Shown piece after piece: positions 21,361 to 30,107 of a DNA stretch of 64,000 bases. Position 1 is the first letter of the stretch. Every line of letters begins with the position of its first letter. The notes below the pieces were generated by a model. The model was not told where the DNA came from. It did not search any database and worked only from the letters and a program-made list of their open reading frames with translations. The position numbers and the translations under genes are program-made. Where the stretch lies: the NCBI GenBank assembly GCA_002256005.1, contig NKIQ01000008.1:38459-102458 (forward strand). Direction: 5' to 3'. The stretch comes from Alphaproteobacteria bacterium PA4 (lineage in GTDB: Bacteria > Pseudomonadota > Alphaproteobacteria > Sphingomonadales > Sphingomonadaceae).

Positions 21361-22494
21361 ATGGCCACGCACGCCCTTGACCCCACCGACACCCGTTTCG
21401 GGCTGGATCGGCGCGTCATGCTGCCGGGGCCGTTCGCTCTTGCTTCGGGGCAGAGCCTGGCGGCGCTGGAGATCGGCTACGAGACCTATGGCACCCTCAA
21501 CGCCGACGCCAGCAACGCCATCCTCGTCTGCCATGCGCTGACCGGGGACCAGCATGTTGCCAGCGTGCACCCGCGCACCGGCAAGCCGGGCTGGTGGGCG
21601 CGGCTGGTCGGGCCGGGCTTGCCGATCGATCCGGCGCGGCATTTCATCGTCTGCGCCAATGTGCTGGGCGGGTGCAGCGGCACTTCGGGGCCGGGCAGCA
21701 TCGATCCGGCGACCGGGCGGCGCTATGCCATGGCATTTCCGGTCATCACCATCCGCGACATGGTGAATGTACAAGCCCGCTTGCTCGATCATCTCGGCGT
21801 CGGGGTGCTGCAGGCGGTGGTCGGTGGCTCGATGGGCGGCATGCAGGCGCTCGACTGGGCGGCGGCGCATCCGGCGCGGGTGCGCAACGTCATCGCCGTC
21901 GCCAGCGCGGCGCGCCATTCGGCGCAGAACATCGCCTTTCACGAGGTCGGGCGCCAGGCGATCATGGCCGATCCGATGTGGCAGGGCGGCGATTATGCCG
22001 AGGACAAGCCGCCGGCCGCCGGCCTCGCCGTGGCGCGCATGGCGGCGCACATCACCTATCTGTCGGAGGAAGGGCTGACCGCCAAGTTCGGGCGGCGGCT
22101 GCAGAATCGCGACACATTGGGCTTCGGCTTCGATGCCGAATTCCAGGTCGAATCCTATCTGCGCCACCAGGGCCTGGCCTTTGTCGAGCGCTTCGACGCC
22201 AATTCCTATCTCTACATCACCCGCGCGCTCGATTATTTCGATCTGGCGGCGGCGCATGGCGGCCAGCTGGCCGCGGCGTTTGCGGGCACCAAGACGCGCT
22301 TTGCCATCATCAGCTTCAACAGCGACTGGCTGTACCCGACGGCGGAATCGCGCCGCATCGTCCGCGCGCTCAATGCCGCCGGCGCCGCGGTCAGCTTCGT
22401 CGAGCTGGAAAGCCCGTTCGGCCATGATGCGTTTCTGCTCGAAGCGCCGGAAATGAACCGCGTCGTCGATGGGTTCCTGAGGGCAGGGGCGTGA
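21361..22494 (+). CDS. metX: Homoserine O-acetyltransferase (MetX type)
   Basis: 377 residues, alpha/beta-hydrolase fold. The nucleophile elbow [17 protein letters not shown] holds the catalytic Ser, [13 protein letters not shown] the Asp, and [12 protein letters not shown] the His. The oxyanion and start region [11 protein letters not shown] is also typical. It acylates homoserine (acetyl-CoA or succinyl-CoA) in the first committed step of methionine synthesis. The metW start overlaps its stop (GTGA), the standard alphaproteobacterial metX-metW pair. I looked for a SAM riboswitch in the ~190-base leader and could not define one. Confidence 0.95.
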   Translation: MATHALDPTDTRFGLDRRVMLPGPFALASGQSLAALEIGYETYGTLNADASNAILVCHALTGDQHVASVHPRTGKPGWWARLVGPGLPIDPARHFIVCANVLGGCSGTSGPGSIDPATGRRYAMAFPVITIRDMVNVQARLLDHLGVGVLQAVVGGSMGGMQALDWAAAHPARVRNVIAVASAARHSAQNIAFHEVGRQAIMADPMWQGGDYAEDKPPAAGLAVARMAAHITYLSEEGLTAKFGRRLQNRDTLGFGFDAEFQVESYLRHQGLAFVERFDANSYLYITRALDYFDLAAAHGGQLAAAFAGTKTRFAIISFNSDWLYPTAESRRIVRALNAAGAAVSFVELESPFGHDAFLLEAPEMNRVVDGFLRAGA

Positions 22495-23078
22495 CACTCC
22501 GCGCCGATCTCGCCGCCATTGCCGATGCCGTGCCGCCGGGCGCGCGCGTGCTCGATATCGGCTGCGGCGATGGTGCGCTGCTGGCCTATCTGCGCGATAG
22601 CAAGGGCGTGGACGCGCGTGGCATCGATGTGTCGGCGGCCAATGTCGCCGGCGCGGTGGCGCGCGGCCTGTCGGTGGTGCAGGGCGATGCCGATGCCGAT
22701 CTGGCGGATTATCCCGATGCCGCGTTCGACATGGTGATCCTGTCCGACACGCTGCAGGCGATGCAGCGGCCGGCGGCGGTGCTGGCGGAACTGGTGCGCA
22801 TCGGCCGCCGCGGTGTCGTCAGCTTCCCCAATTTCGGCCATTGGCGGGTGCGGGCGGCGCTGGCCTTTGGCGGCCACATGCCGGTGACGAAATCGCTGCC
22901 GGTCAGCTGGCACGAAACGCCCAACATCCATTTCTGCACCATCGACGATTTCCGCGCGCTGGCGGCGGAGCTGGGCCTGCGTGTCGAAAGCGCCGCCTTC
23001 CTCTCCGGCGGTGTCCGGCGCGGGCCAGCGCTCGCCAACCTCCTCGCCGAACAGGCGGTGTTCGTGCTGGCGCGCTGA
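22491..23078 (+). CDS. metW: Methionine biosynthesis protein MetW
   Basis: 195 residues of a class I methyltransferase-like fold, with the SAM-binding motif [16 protein letters not shown] near residue 18 and the family-specific block [46 protein letters not shown]. MetW works with MetX in homoserine acylation, apparently as a partner rather than a methyltransferase. The GTG start is inside the metX stop region and the stop overlaps the next ATG (TGATG), so metX-metW-DUF1905 is one coupled unit. Confidence 0.94.
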   Translation: MTLRADLAAIADAVPPGARVLDIGCGDGALLAYLRDSKGVDARGIDVSAANVAGAVARGLSVVQGDADADLADYPDAAFDMVILSDTLQAMQRPAAVLAELVRIGRRGVVSFPNFGHWRVRAALAFGGHMPVTKSLPVSWHETPNIHFCTIDDFRALAAELGLRVESAAFLSGGVRRGPALANLLAEQAVFVLAR

Positions 23079-23449
23079 TGGACCCGGAACTCGCCCGCTT
23101 CCTGCGCGAGGAACTCGGCCATGGCGTCGCCGCCGGCGGCAGCTGGACATTCACCGGGCCGCTCTGGCTGTGGCGCGGCAAGGCCAAGGACGGCACGGCC
23201 TCGACCATGGCCTGGCATTTCATCACCATCGACGGCACCGTTGCTGACGAAATCCGCGCCGCCGCGCCGGGTCGCAGCGCTGCCTGGGGCTCGGTCTATG
23301 TCGAGGCGCGCATCGGCGGCACCGCCTGGAAGACCTCGGTGTTCCCCAGCAAGGATGTCGCCGGCTATCTGCTGCCGGTGAAGGCGGCGGTGCGCAAGGC
23401 GGAGCGGCTGGTCGAGGGTGATAGCGTGACGGTGGAATTGACGGTTTAG
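23078..23449 (+). CDS. DUF1905 domain protein
   Basis: 123 residues. Its pattern GSWTFTGPLWLWRGKAKDGTASTMAWHFITIDGTVADEIRAA, then GSVYVEARIGGTAWKTSVFPSKDVAGYLLPVKAAVRKAERLVEGDSVTVELTV, is that of DUF1905, a small beta-rich domain of unknown function. It is soluble and probably cytoplasmic. The ATG overlaps the metW stop codon by one base, so it is co-translated with the methionine genes, although no functional tie is known. Confidence 0.88.
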   Translation: MDPELARFLREELGHGVAAGGSWTFTGPLWLWRGKAKDGTASTMAWHFITIDGTVADEIRAAAPGRSAAWGSVYVEARIGGTAWKTSVFPSKDVAGYLLPVKAAVRKAERLVEGDSVTVELTV

Positions 23450-23571
23450 CTCGCCAAGATTTCCCGCGTAGCTGGCACTTGTTCGTGCGTGACTTGCCAA
23501 AGCGCCCTGTCATGTTCGCCTTGCGGTTGTTCTGTTCTCGTTCAATGAGTGACGGGTTATAAGAAAGTGTT

Positions 23572-23991
23572 GTGGTGACTGTTCTTCATGCATCAGCAGT
23601 CTCTATCGGATTTCACGGTGACGACCTCGTTCCGGAAGAAATCAGCGCGGCACTCGGTGCTGAACCTACATTCGGTCTGCGCAAGGGTGCTTTTTGGCGA
23701 ACAGCAACCGGAGAGGAGAAGTTGGCTCGCCAAGGGTCATGGCGCATCAAGGCGGAGTGCTGCCAGCCGGGCAACCTCGATGGCCAAATCAACAGTCTGC
23801 TCGATAAGCTTTCTGGCGACCTTTATGCTTGGCGGACATATTCAACGCTGTATCGCGGGCGAGCCTTTTGCGGCTTGTTCCTTGAGGGCTGGAACGAAGG
23901 TCTAACTTTGCAACCTGAAACGCTTGTTCGGCTCGGCGAACGTGGGCTTTGCATCGACTTCGAGATCTACGGTCGAGACGAACTCGTATGA
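23572..23991 (+). CDS. DUF4279 domain protein
   Basis: 139 residues beginning at a GTG-GTG pair. The order VSIGFHGDDLVPEEISAALGAEPTFGLRKGAFW, SWRIKAECCQPGNLDGQINSLLDKL and GRAFCGLFLEGWNEGLTLQPETLVRLGERGLCIDFEIYG is typical of DUF4279. The molecular function of the family is unknown. Base composition is visibly lower in GC than both neighbours, and it has no coupling to them, which suggests a recently acquired gene. Confidence 0.8.
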   Translation: MVTVLHASAVSIGFHGDDLVPEEISAALGAEPTFGLRKGAFWRTATGEEKLARQGSWRIKAECCQPGNLDGQINSLLDKLSGDLYAWRTYSTLYRGRAFCGLFLEGWNEGLTLQPETLVRLGERGLCIDFEIYGRDELV

Positions 23992-24123
23992 AAGTGGGCA
24001 ACTTGGTGAGCCGCACCCCAGTTACCAACTGGATTACAATGTTCTCGAACAGGCTTTGTCGTCCCCCCACGCGGCGCATCACCACGCTTCCCGTCGCGCC
24101 CCGTGACCTGCTAGGACGCCCGC

Positions 24124-25260
24124 ATGTTAGCTCGCCGGTTTCTCTGGATCATCGCCATCATCATCATGCTGGTCATCGCCGCGGCGGTGACCTACCGGCT
24201 GGCCGGTGACCGGCTGATCCGCGCCGCGCTGACGCCGAGCGTCGCGTTCGAGGCGCCTGCCGGCGGCGTGCCTGACTATGCGCTCCCCGCCAACTGGGCG
24301 GCGCGGCCCGACTTGCCCAAGGACCCGGCGCGCTGGGCGCCGCAGGGCTATGCCGCCGCGCCGCGCCCCGGCGTTGCGGTCTTTTATGTGCTGCCCACCG
24401 GCGTCTTCGACCGCAACCATTGGAACGCCCGCCTTGACGATGCGGAGGTCAACACGCGGCTGGACATGTTCCTGCGCTTCCAGGCCAGCATCTTCAACGG
24501 TGTCGCCGCGGTCTGGGCGCCGCGCTATCGCCAGGCCACCTTCGGCAGCTTCCTCACCGACAAGCCCGAGGCACAGCGCGCGCTCGACCTTGCCTATGGC
24601 GATGTGCTGGCGGCGTTCGATGCGTTCGTGGCGGCCCAGCCCGCCGATCGGCCGATCATCCTCGCCGGCCACAGCCAGGGCTCGCTGCACCTGTTGCGGC
24701 TGCTGAAGGAACGCGTTGCCGGCCAGCCGCTCGCCCGCCGCATCATCGCCGTCTATGCCGCCGGCTGGCCGATCTCGCTGACCGCCGATCTGCCGGCGCT
24801 GGGCGTGCCGGCCTGCGCCGATGCCGACCAGACCGGCTGCATCCTCGGCTGGCAAAGCTTCGCGCGCCCGGCCGATTACAGCAGCGTGCGCGAAACCTTC
24901 GATCGCAGCACCGGCCTTACCGGCGCCCCGCGCCGCGGCACCGCCATCCTGTGCACCAACCCCTTGAGCGGCAGCAACGCCCGCACCGCCGTGCCGGCCA
25001 GCGCCAATCTCGGCTCGTTGCTGCCCGATGCCGATTTCCAGGGCGGCACGCTGATCGCCAAGGGCATCGGCGCGCAATGCCTGGCCAGCGGCATCACCGA
25101 TATCGGCGATCCGCCCGGCGGCTATGCCGCCTATGTGCTGCCCGGCAACAATTACCACGTCTATGACTATCCGCTGTTCTGGGCCAATCTGCGCGCCGAT
25201 GTCGAACGCCGCGTTTCGACCTTTGGCGCGCCCGTGGCCACGCACGCGAGCGTCGATTGA
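24124..25260 (+). CDS. DUF3089 alpha/beta-hydrolase-like protein
   Basis: 378 residues. An N-terminal membrane anchor or signal ([24 protein letters not shown]) is followed by a hydrolase-type core. [19 protein letters not shown] and the nucleophile elbow [19 protein letters not shown] (GHSQG, Ser) are characteristic of DUF3089. The later blocks CTNPLSG and [22 protein letters not shown] complete the family pattern; a His in YHVYDY is a candidate catalytic residue. Substrate unknown, probably an ester in the periplasm. Its stop overlaps the ruvX start. Confidence 0.85.
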   Translation: MLARRFLWIIAIIIMLVIAAAVTYRLAGDRLIRAALTPSVAFEAPAGGVPDYALPANWAARPDLPKDPARWAPQGYAAAPRPGVAVFYVLPTGVFDRNHWNARLDDAEVNTRLDMFLRFQASIFNGVAAVWAPRYRQATFGSFLTDKPEAQRALDLAYGDVLAAFDAFVAAQPADRPIILAGHSQGSLHLLRLLKERVAGQPLARRIIAVYAAGWPISLTADLPALGVPACADADQTGCILGWQSFARPADYSSVRETFDRSTGLTGAPRRGTAILCTNPLSGSNARTAVPASANLGSLLPDADFQGGTLIAKGIGAQCLASGITDIGDPPGGYAAYVLPGNNYHVYDYPLFWANLRADVERRVSTFGAPVATHASVD

Positions 25261-25721
25261 TCGTCACGCTCGCCGAATTTGCCGCCGCGCTGCCCGATGG
25301 CGGCCGGCTCGCCGGGCTGGACGCCGGCACCAAGACCATCGGCCTTGCCACTTGCGATGCCGGCTGGAGCTTTGCCAGCGCCCATTCGACCATCGCCCGC
25401 GTCAAGTTCAGTGCCGATCTGGCGCAACTGCGCGCCTTCATCGCCGCCGAACGCATCAAGGGGCTGGTGCTCGGCCTGCCACTCAACATGGACGGCAGCG
25501 ACAGCCCACGCACCCAGTCGGTGCGCCAGCTGGCGAAGAACCTCGCCGTCCTCGACCTGCCGCTGATGCTCTGGGACGAACGCTGGAGCACGCAAGCCGT
25601 CGAACGCGCCATGATCGCCGAAGACCTCTCGCGCAAGACCCGCGCCGAACGGGTGGACCGGCTGGCGGCGGCGTACATCCTGCAAGGCGCCATCGATGCG
25701 CTGACGCGGCTGCCGTTGTGA
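25257..25721 (+). CDS. ruvX: Holliday junction resolvase RuvX (YqgF)
   Basis: 154 residues, RNase H-like fold. The N-terminal [18 protein letters not shown] carries the first conserved Asp, then [46 protein letters not shown] and the late Asp in [18 protein letters not shown]. Members process 16S rRNA precursor ends and were earlier proposed as junction resolvases. The TTG start at 25257 overlaps the stop of the DUF3089 gene, giving translational coupling. A double REP element follows. Confidence 0.92.
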   Translation: MIVTLAEFAAALPDGGRLAGLDAGTKTIGLATCDAGWSFASAHSTIARVKFSADLAQLRAFIAAERIKGLVLGLPLNMDGSDSPRTQSVRQLAKNLAVLDLPLMLWDERWSTQAVERAMIAEDLSRKTRAERVDRLAAAYILQGAIDALTRLPL

Positions 25722-25853
25722 CTCCCTCCCCCCCTGCGGGGAGGGCGACTCGGCGCCAGCCGAGCGGGGTGGGGGTTCCCGCCTGTTGCCACCTAAGGCG
25801 TTACCCCCACCCCGCGCGCTTCGCGAGTCGCCCTCCCCGCAAGGGGGAGGGAG
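25722..25853. repeat. REP-like palindromic element, two head-to-head copies
   Basis: One unit begins ctccctcccc, continues through gggcgactcg and ends ggggtgggggtt; a second, inverted unit ends the element with aagggggagggag. The pair forms a long dyad between ruvX and msrB. The same unit occurs at 26338, 33721, 35394, 36088, 37674 and 53646 and, as a variant, at 54250. Confidence 0.85.
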
Positions 25854-25962
25854 TGAAGATGCCCTCCGTAACCTGTTGCCGCAGCCCGGCGAACAGGTCT
25901 TCACAAATCACGCTGCTGCTTCACATTGGGCGCCACGCAGAAAAGATTTGGGAAGGACGACC

Positions 25963-26328
25963 ATGACGACCCGCGACCTCAGCCCCGCCCAGCATGCCGT
26001 GCTGCGCGAACACGCCACCGAACGGCCGTTCACCAGCCCGCTCAACGATGAAAAGCGCCCCGGCGCATTCCACTGCGCCGGGTGCGGGGCGCTGCTCTAT
26101 GTTTCGGAAACCAAATACAACAGCGGTTCCGGCTGGCCGAGCTTCTACGATGCCGTGCCCGGCGCTGTTGCCACCACTACCGACACCAGCCATGGCATGA
26201 CCCGCACCGAAGTGCATTGCGCGTCGTGCGAGGGCCATCTCGGCCATGTCTTCCCCGATGGCCCGCGCCCGACCGGGCTGCGCCATTGCATCAACGGACT
26301 GGCGCTGGAGTTTGTCGCGAAGGATTGA
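25963..26328 (+). CDS. msrB: Peptide-methionine (R)-S-oxide reductase
   Basis: 121 residues, the usual MsrB length. Zinc is held by two CxxC pairs (CAGC and CASC). SGSGWPSFYDAVPGAV and EGHLGHVFPDGPRPTGLRHCINGLAL carry the conserved Trp, His and the catalytic Cys in RHCIN. It repairs the R-sulfoxide of methionine in proteins with thioredoxin. The ORF begins at 25786 within the REP element, but the ATG at 25963 after gggaaggacg is the true start; the upstream part is a translation of the repeat. Confidence 0.95.
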   Translation: MTTRDLSPAQHAVLREHATERPFTSPLNDEKRPGAFHCAGCGALLYVSETKYNSGSGWPSFYDAVPGAVATTTDTSHGMTRTEVHCASCEGHLGHVFPDGPRPTGLRHCINGLALEFVAKD

Positions 26329-26337
26329 GGAGTGAAA

Positions 26338-26463
26338 CTCCCTCCCCCCTGCGGGGAGGGCGACTCACCGAAGGTGAGCGGGGTGGGGGTTACGCCTGTG
26401 GGCACACGAGCAACCCCCACCCCGCTCGCTTCGCGAGTCGCACTCCCCGCAAGGGGGAGGGAG
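26338..26463. repeat. REP-like palindromic element, two head-to-head copies
   Basis: Same double-unit arrangement as at 25722, here between the convergent msrB and cysK genes. The internal stem reads cgactcaccgaaggtgagcg in the first half and cgctcgcttcgcgagtcg in the second, so the tip sequences differ while the GC-rich base is kept. Confidence 0.85.
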
Positions 26464-26472
26464 TTCGTCCTC

Positions 26473-27393
<921 letters not shown>

Positions 27394-27434
27394 GCAGGGC
27401 GCTCCTTTGGCGAATGCGCGCAGATTAGCAGGGT

Positions 27435-28793
27435 CTAGGGCCGCGCGTCACCCGGCACATCATCCTCGGGCGCCACAAAGCGGTCGGCCAGCCGCAATTC
27501 CGGAAAGCCCCAGGCCCAGAGCCCTGTCACCATGACGGCGCCGACACCGCCGACGACCACGGCTTCGACCGGCCCCAGCCAGGCGGCAGTGACACCGCTT
27601 TCGAACTCGCCCAATTCGTTGCTGGCGGAAATGAAGAGGCCGGAGACGGCGGAGACCCGGCCGCGCATCGCATCGGGCGTGTGCAGCTGAATGAGCGAGG
27701 TGCGGACATAGACCGAGATCATGTCGGCGGCGCCGAGCACGACCAGCGCGCCCAGCGAGACGATCATCGATGTCGACAGGCCGAAGACGATGGTGGCGAC
27801 GCCGAACAGGCCGACGCAGAGGAACATCACCGGGCCGACATTGCGGGTGAGCGGCCGGAACGCCAGCAGCAGCGCCGTCAGCGCCGCGCCCAGCGCCGGC
27901 GCGGCGCGCAGCGGGCCCAGCCCCTCGACCCCGACATGCAGGATATCGCGGGCATAGACCGGCAGCATGGCGGTGGCGCCGCCGAGCAGCACGGCGAACA
28001 GATCGAGGCTGATGGCGCCCAGCACGATGCGATTGTTGCGGACATAGCCCAGCCCTTCGACGAGGCTGCGCCACGGCGACAGGCCGGAGCGCGGCGGCAG
28101 CGGCACGCGGGTGATCAGGAACAGCATGAACAGCGCGCCGCCGAACATGCCGGCGCCGGCGATATAGGCGGTGGCCGGCGACACGGCATAGAGAAAGGCG
28201 CCGAGCGGCGGCCCGATCACCGAGCCGGACTGCCAGCTGATCGAATTGAGCGCGATGGCGGACGGCAGGATCTCGCGCGGCACCAGGTTGGGCGCCAGCG
28301 CCGACAGCGACGGCCCGGCAAAGGCGCGGCCGACGCCGAGCAGCGCGGCAATGACGAACAGCGCCGGGATGGTGATGGCATCCTCCAGCGCCAGCAGCCC
28401 AAGCACGCCGGCGCAGACCAATTCCAGCGCCAGCGCGGCGCGGGCGATGTAGCGGCGATCGACGCGATCGGCGATGACACCGACGACAAGGGCGAGGCTG
28501 AACAGCGGCAGGAACTGCACCAGCCCGACCATGCCGAGCAGGAACGCCGCCTCGCGCGGCGGCATGGTGGCGCGCGCCAGATCATAGACCTGCCAGCCGA
28601 TGACGATGACCAGCATCATGCCGCCCATCGTCGCAAGCAGGCGCGACAGCCAGAAGGCACGGTAATTGGCGATCAGGAAGGGGGCGGGAATCGTGGCCAC
28701 GAACGGGGTGTAGAGGCTGGGGCGGGCGAGGGGAACCCCGTGTGCATCGCGGCCAGATCGCGGTGGCGCGCGCGTCCCAAGGATCCCCGTCAT
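27435..28793 (-). CDS. MFS transporter (EntS-like)
   Basis: About 452 residues if started at the ATG at 28793, about 421 from the GTG at 28700. The core from [36 protein letters not shown] is the N-terminus of the EntS/MFS_3 family, followed by [19 protein letters not shown] with the classic loop 2-3 motif. Twelve spans are visible. The family exports siderophores or drugs, but the substrate is unknown here. Neither start has a good ribosome-binding site, and the ATG lies inside the palindromic element at 28788, so the GTG may be the real start. Confidence 0.8.
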   Translation of the reverse strand: MTGILGTRAPPRSGRDAHGVPLARPSLYTPFVATIPAPFLIANYRAFWLSRLLATMGGMMLVIVIGWQVYDLARATMPPREAAFLLGMVGLVQFLPLFSLALVVGVIADRVDRRYIARAALALELVCAGVLGLLALEDAITIPALFVIAALLGVGRAFAGPSLSALAPNLVPREILPSAIALNSISWQSGSVIGPPLGAFLYAVSPATAYIAGAGMFGGALFMLFLITRVPLPPRSGLSPWRSLVEGLGYVRNNRIVLGAISLDLFAVLLGGATAMLPVYARDILHVGVEGLGPLRAAPALGAALTALLLAFRPLTRNVGPVMFLCVGLFGVATIVFGLSTSMIVSLGALVVLGAADMISVYVRTSLIQLHTPDAMRGRVSAVSGLFISASNELGEFESGVTAAWLGPVEAVVVGGVGAVMVTGLWAWGFPELRLADRFVAPEDDVPGDARP

Positions 28794-28897
28794 GCTGAAC
28801 TTGTTTGGCTTCGCCGGCCTTCGGCTCAGCATCCACCTTGTCAACGGGACAGGCTTTCGCGCGGCAGGATGGATGCTGAAACAAGTTCAGCATGACG
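28788..28897. repeat. Dispersed palindromic element, copy 2
   Basis: Same terminal arms as the element at 3459-3548, with an extra insertion of about 20 bases in the left arm (ggcttcgccggccttcggct). The spacer acgggacaggctttcgcg is close to that of copy 1. It lies at the 5' end of the MFS gene and directly next to the uvrD tail duplicate, so it may mark an old recombination boundary. Confidence 0.8.
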
Positions 28898-28922
28898 AAG
28901 TAAAATGGTGGGGCCGGCGCTC

Positions 28923-29127
28923 TTACCCCACCACTTCCACGAAGCTGTCCAGCACCCGCTTCGCGCCCGCCGCAGCGAATTCGATTTCCAGCTTGTTGCC
29001 GTCGATGGCGGTGACGACACCGTTGCCGAATTTGGAATGGAACACCCGCGCGCCCACCGCCACATCGCTGCGGCCCTTCAACCCTACCGACACGGCGCTG
29101 GCGTGTGCATCGATCACCGGCCCGCGT
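28923..29127 (-). pseudogene. Duplicated 3' end of uvrD (C-terminal remnant)
   Basis: About 200 bases match the last ~68 codons of the intact uvrD at 30108-32399. I count nine mismatches by eye, seven of them synonymous; the two amino-acid changes are D to E and R to H. The predicted peptide ends VGARVFHSKFGNGVVTAIDG...VLDSFVEVVG. Homology starts abruptly at ggcccgcg (29127) and ends at the stop codon. The track ORF 28923-29240 extends it with unrelated residues. It is a gene-end copy separated from uvrD by a PEP-CTERM gene. Confidence 0.92.
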
Positions 29128-29303
29128 GGTATTAACCGCGGAGAATCGGAGCGCATGGTGTTGCAAACACTGCACTGCTGCACAAAACACCGCTCTATGG
29201 TAATAATTAATGGCAATAAAATTTTTTGTATGGCAAACACGTAATATTTATGCGAACTAATCTCCGAGTTTAATTGAGGGTGCTCGCTAAACAGGAAATG
29301 CCT

Positions 29304-30026
29304 ATGATTAAATTTCGTTTGTTCGTCGTATATGTCACGGCGGCCGGGTTGTTTGCGGTGATGCCTGCCGCCGCTGCTGTAAAGATCGCCAAATATTCGG
29401 GTATCGTCGCCAGTGGTTTTGACCAGACCGGCGTTTTCGCCGCGCCGGGGAGCGAACTCGCCGGCTATAGCTGGATCGCGACCTATACCTATGATAAGAA
29501 GTTGGGCGGCTATAATTATACGGATAATATCACCTACAGTACCAGCTATGGTGGACCGTACTATGGGGAGCCCGGGACGCCGATTATCTCGGCCTCAATC
29601 ACCATAAACGGCGTGACTCGTTCGATCGCCGGTGCGTATGCGGGGAGTGTGACTACGGATAATTCTGATAATTATGTACAGCATATCGCCCAGGACGATG
29701 ACTACAACAATAACATATATTCGAGTAGTTATATTTATAATTACGGTCGCGCTGTCGGCGCGCCGGTATCACTTAACCAGAATTTCGGACCAGTTGCCTT
29801 AGCGGTTGATTTTGACTATGGTTATATGGCGGTACATCGCTATAATACTGTGACAGGCGAAGTTTACGATTTCGCTGTTGCTGCTCTTGGCGGCAACACC
29901 GTCTATTCAGTCAGCAATGTGGTTCCTGAGCCGGCAAGCTGGGCGCTGATGATCGCCGGGTTCGGCCTAGTTGGCGCTGCTGCACGGCGGAACCGGCGCG
30001 TCGAGACGCGGCACGCCATCGCCTGA
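29304..30026 (+). CDS. PEP-CTERM (PEPxxWA) sorting-domain exported protein
   Basis: 240 residues. A signal peptide (VVYVTAAGLFAVMPAAAAVK) precedes a Tyr/Asn/Gly-rich body (TYTYDKKLGGYNYTDNITYS). The C-terminus has the tripartite exosortase signal: VPEPASWALMIAGFGLVGAAARRNRR, i.e. PEPxxWA, a membrane helix and a basic tail. Such proteins are processed by an exosortase and linked to exopolysaccharide. The ATG at 29304 follows aggaa with good spacing. The gene has clearly lower GC than its surroundings and lies between two copies of the uvrD 3' end, so it looks imported. Confidence 0.9.
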   Translation: MIKFRLFVVYVTAAGLFAVMPAAAAVKIAKYSGIVASGFDQTGVFAAPGSELAGYSWIATYTYDKKLGGYNYTDNITYSTSYGGPYYGEPGTPIISASITINGVTRSIAGAYAGSVTTDNSDNYVQHIAQDDDYNNNIYSSSYIYNYGRAVGAPVSLNQNFGPVALAVDFDYGYMAVHRYNTVTGEVYDFAVAALGGNTVYSVSNVVPEPASWALMIAGFGLVGAAARRNRRVETRHAIA

Positions 30027-30107
30027 TCCTGGTTGCAGTCGGATCGCATTGGAGCTGTCATACTTGGCTTGACCCGGGATGGCAGGACAGGTGGCCGGGA
30101 ATCGGCT

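Noticed and set aside
25786-25962. N-terminal extension of msrB
   Set aside because: It translates the REP element and is absent from MsrB proteins.
25722-26463. CRISPR-like repeats
   Set aside because: The units are palindromic, unevenly spaced and without regular spacers or cas genes; they are REP-type elements.
28923-29240. 105-aa minus ORF as an independent gene
   Set aside because: Its C-terminal two thirds are a copy of the uvrD end, and the N-terminal part is low-GC intergenic sequence.
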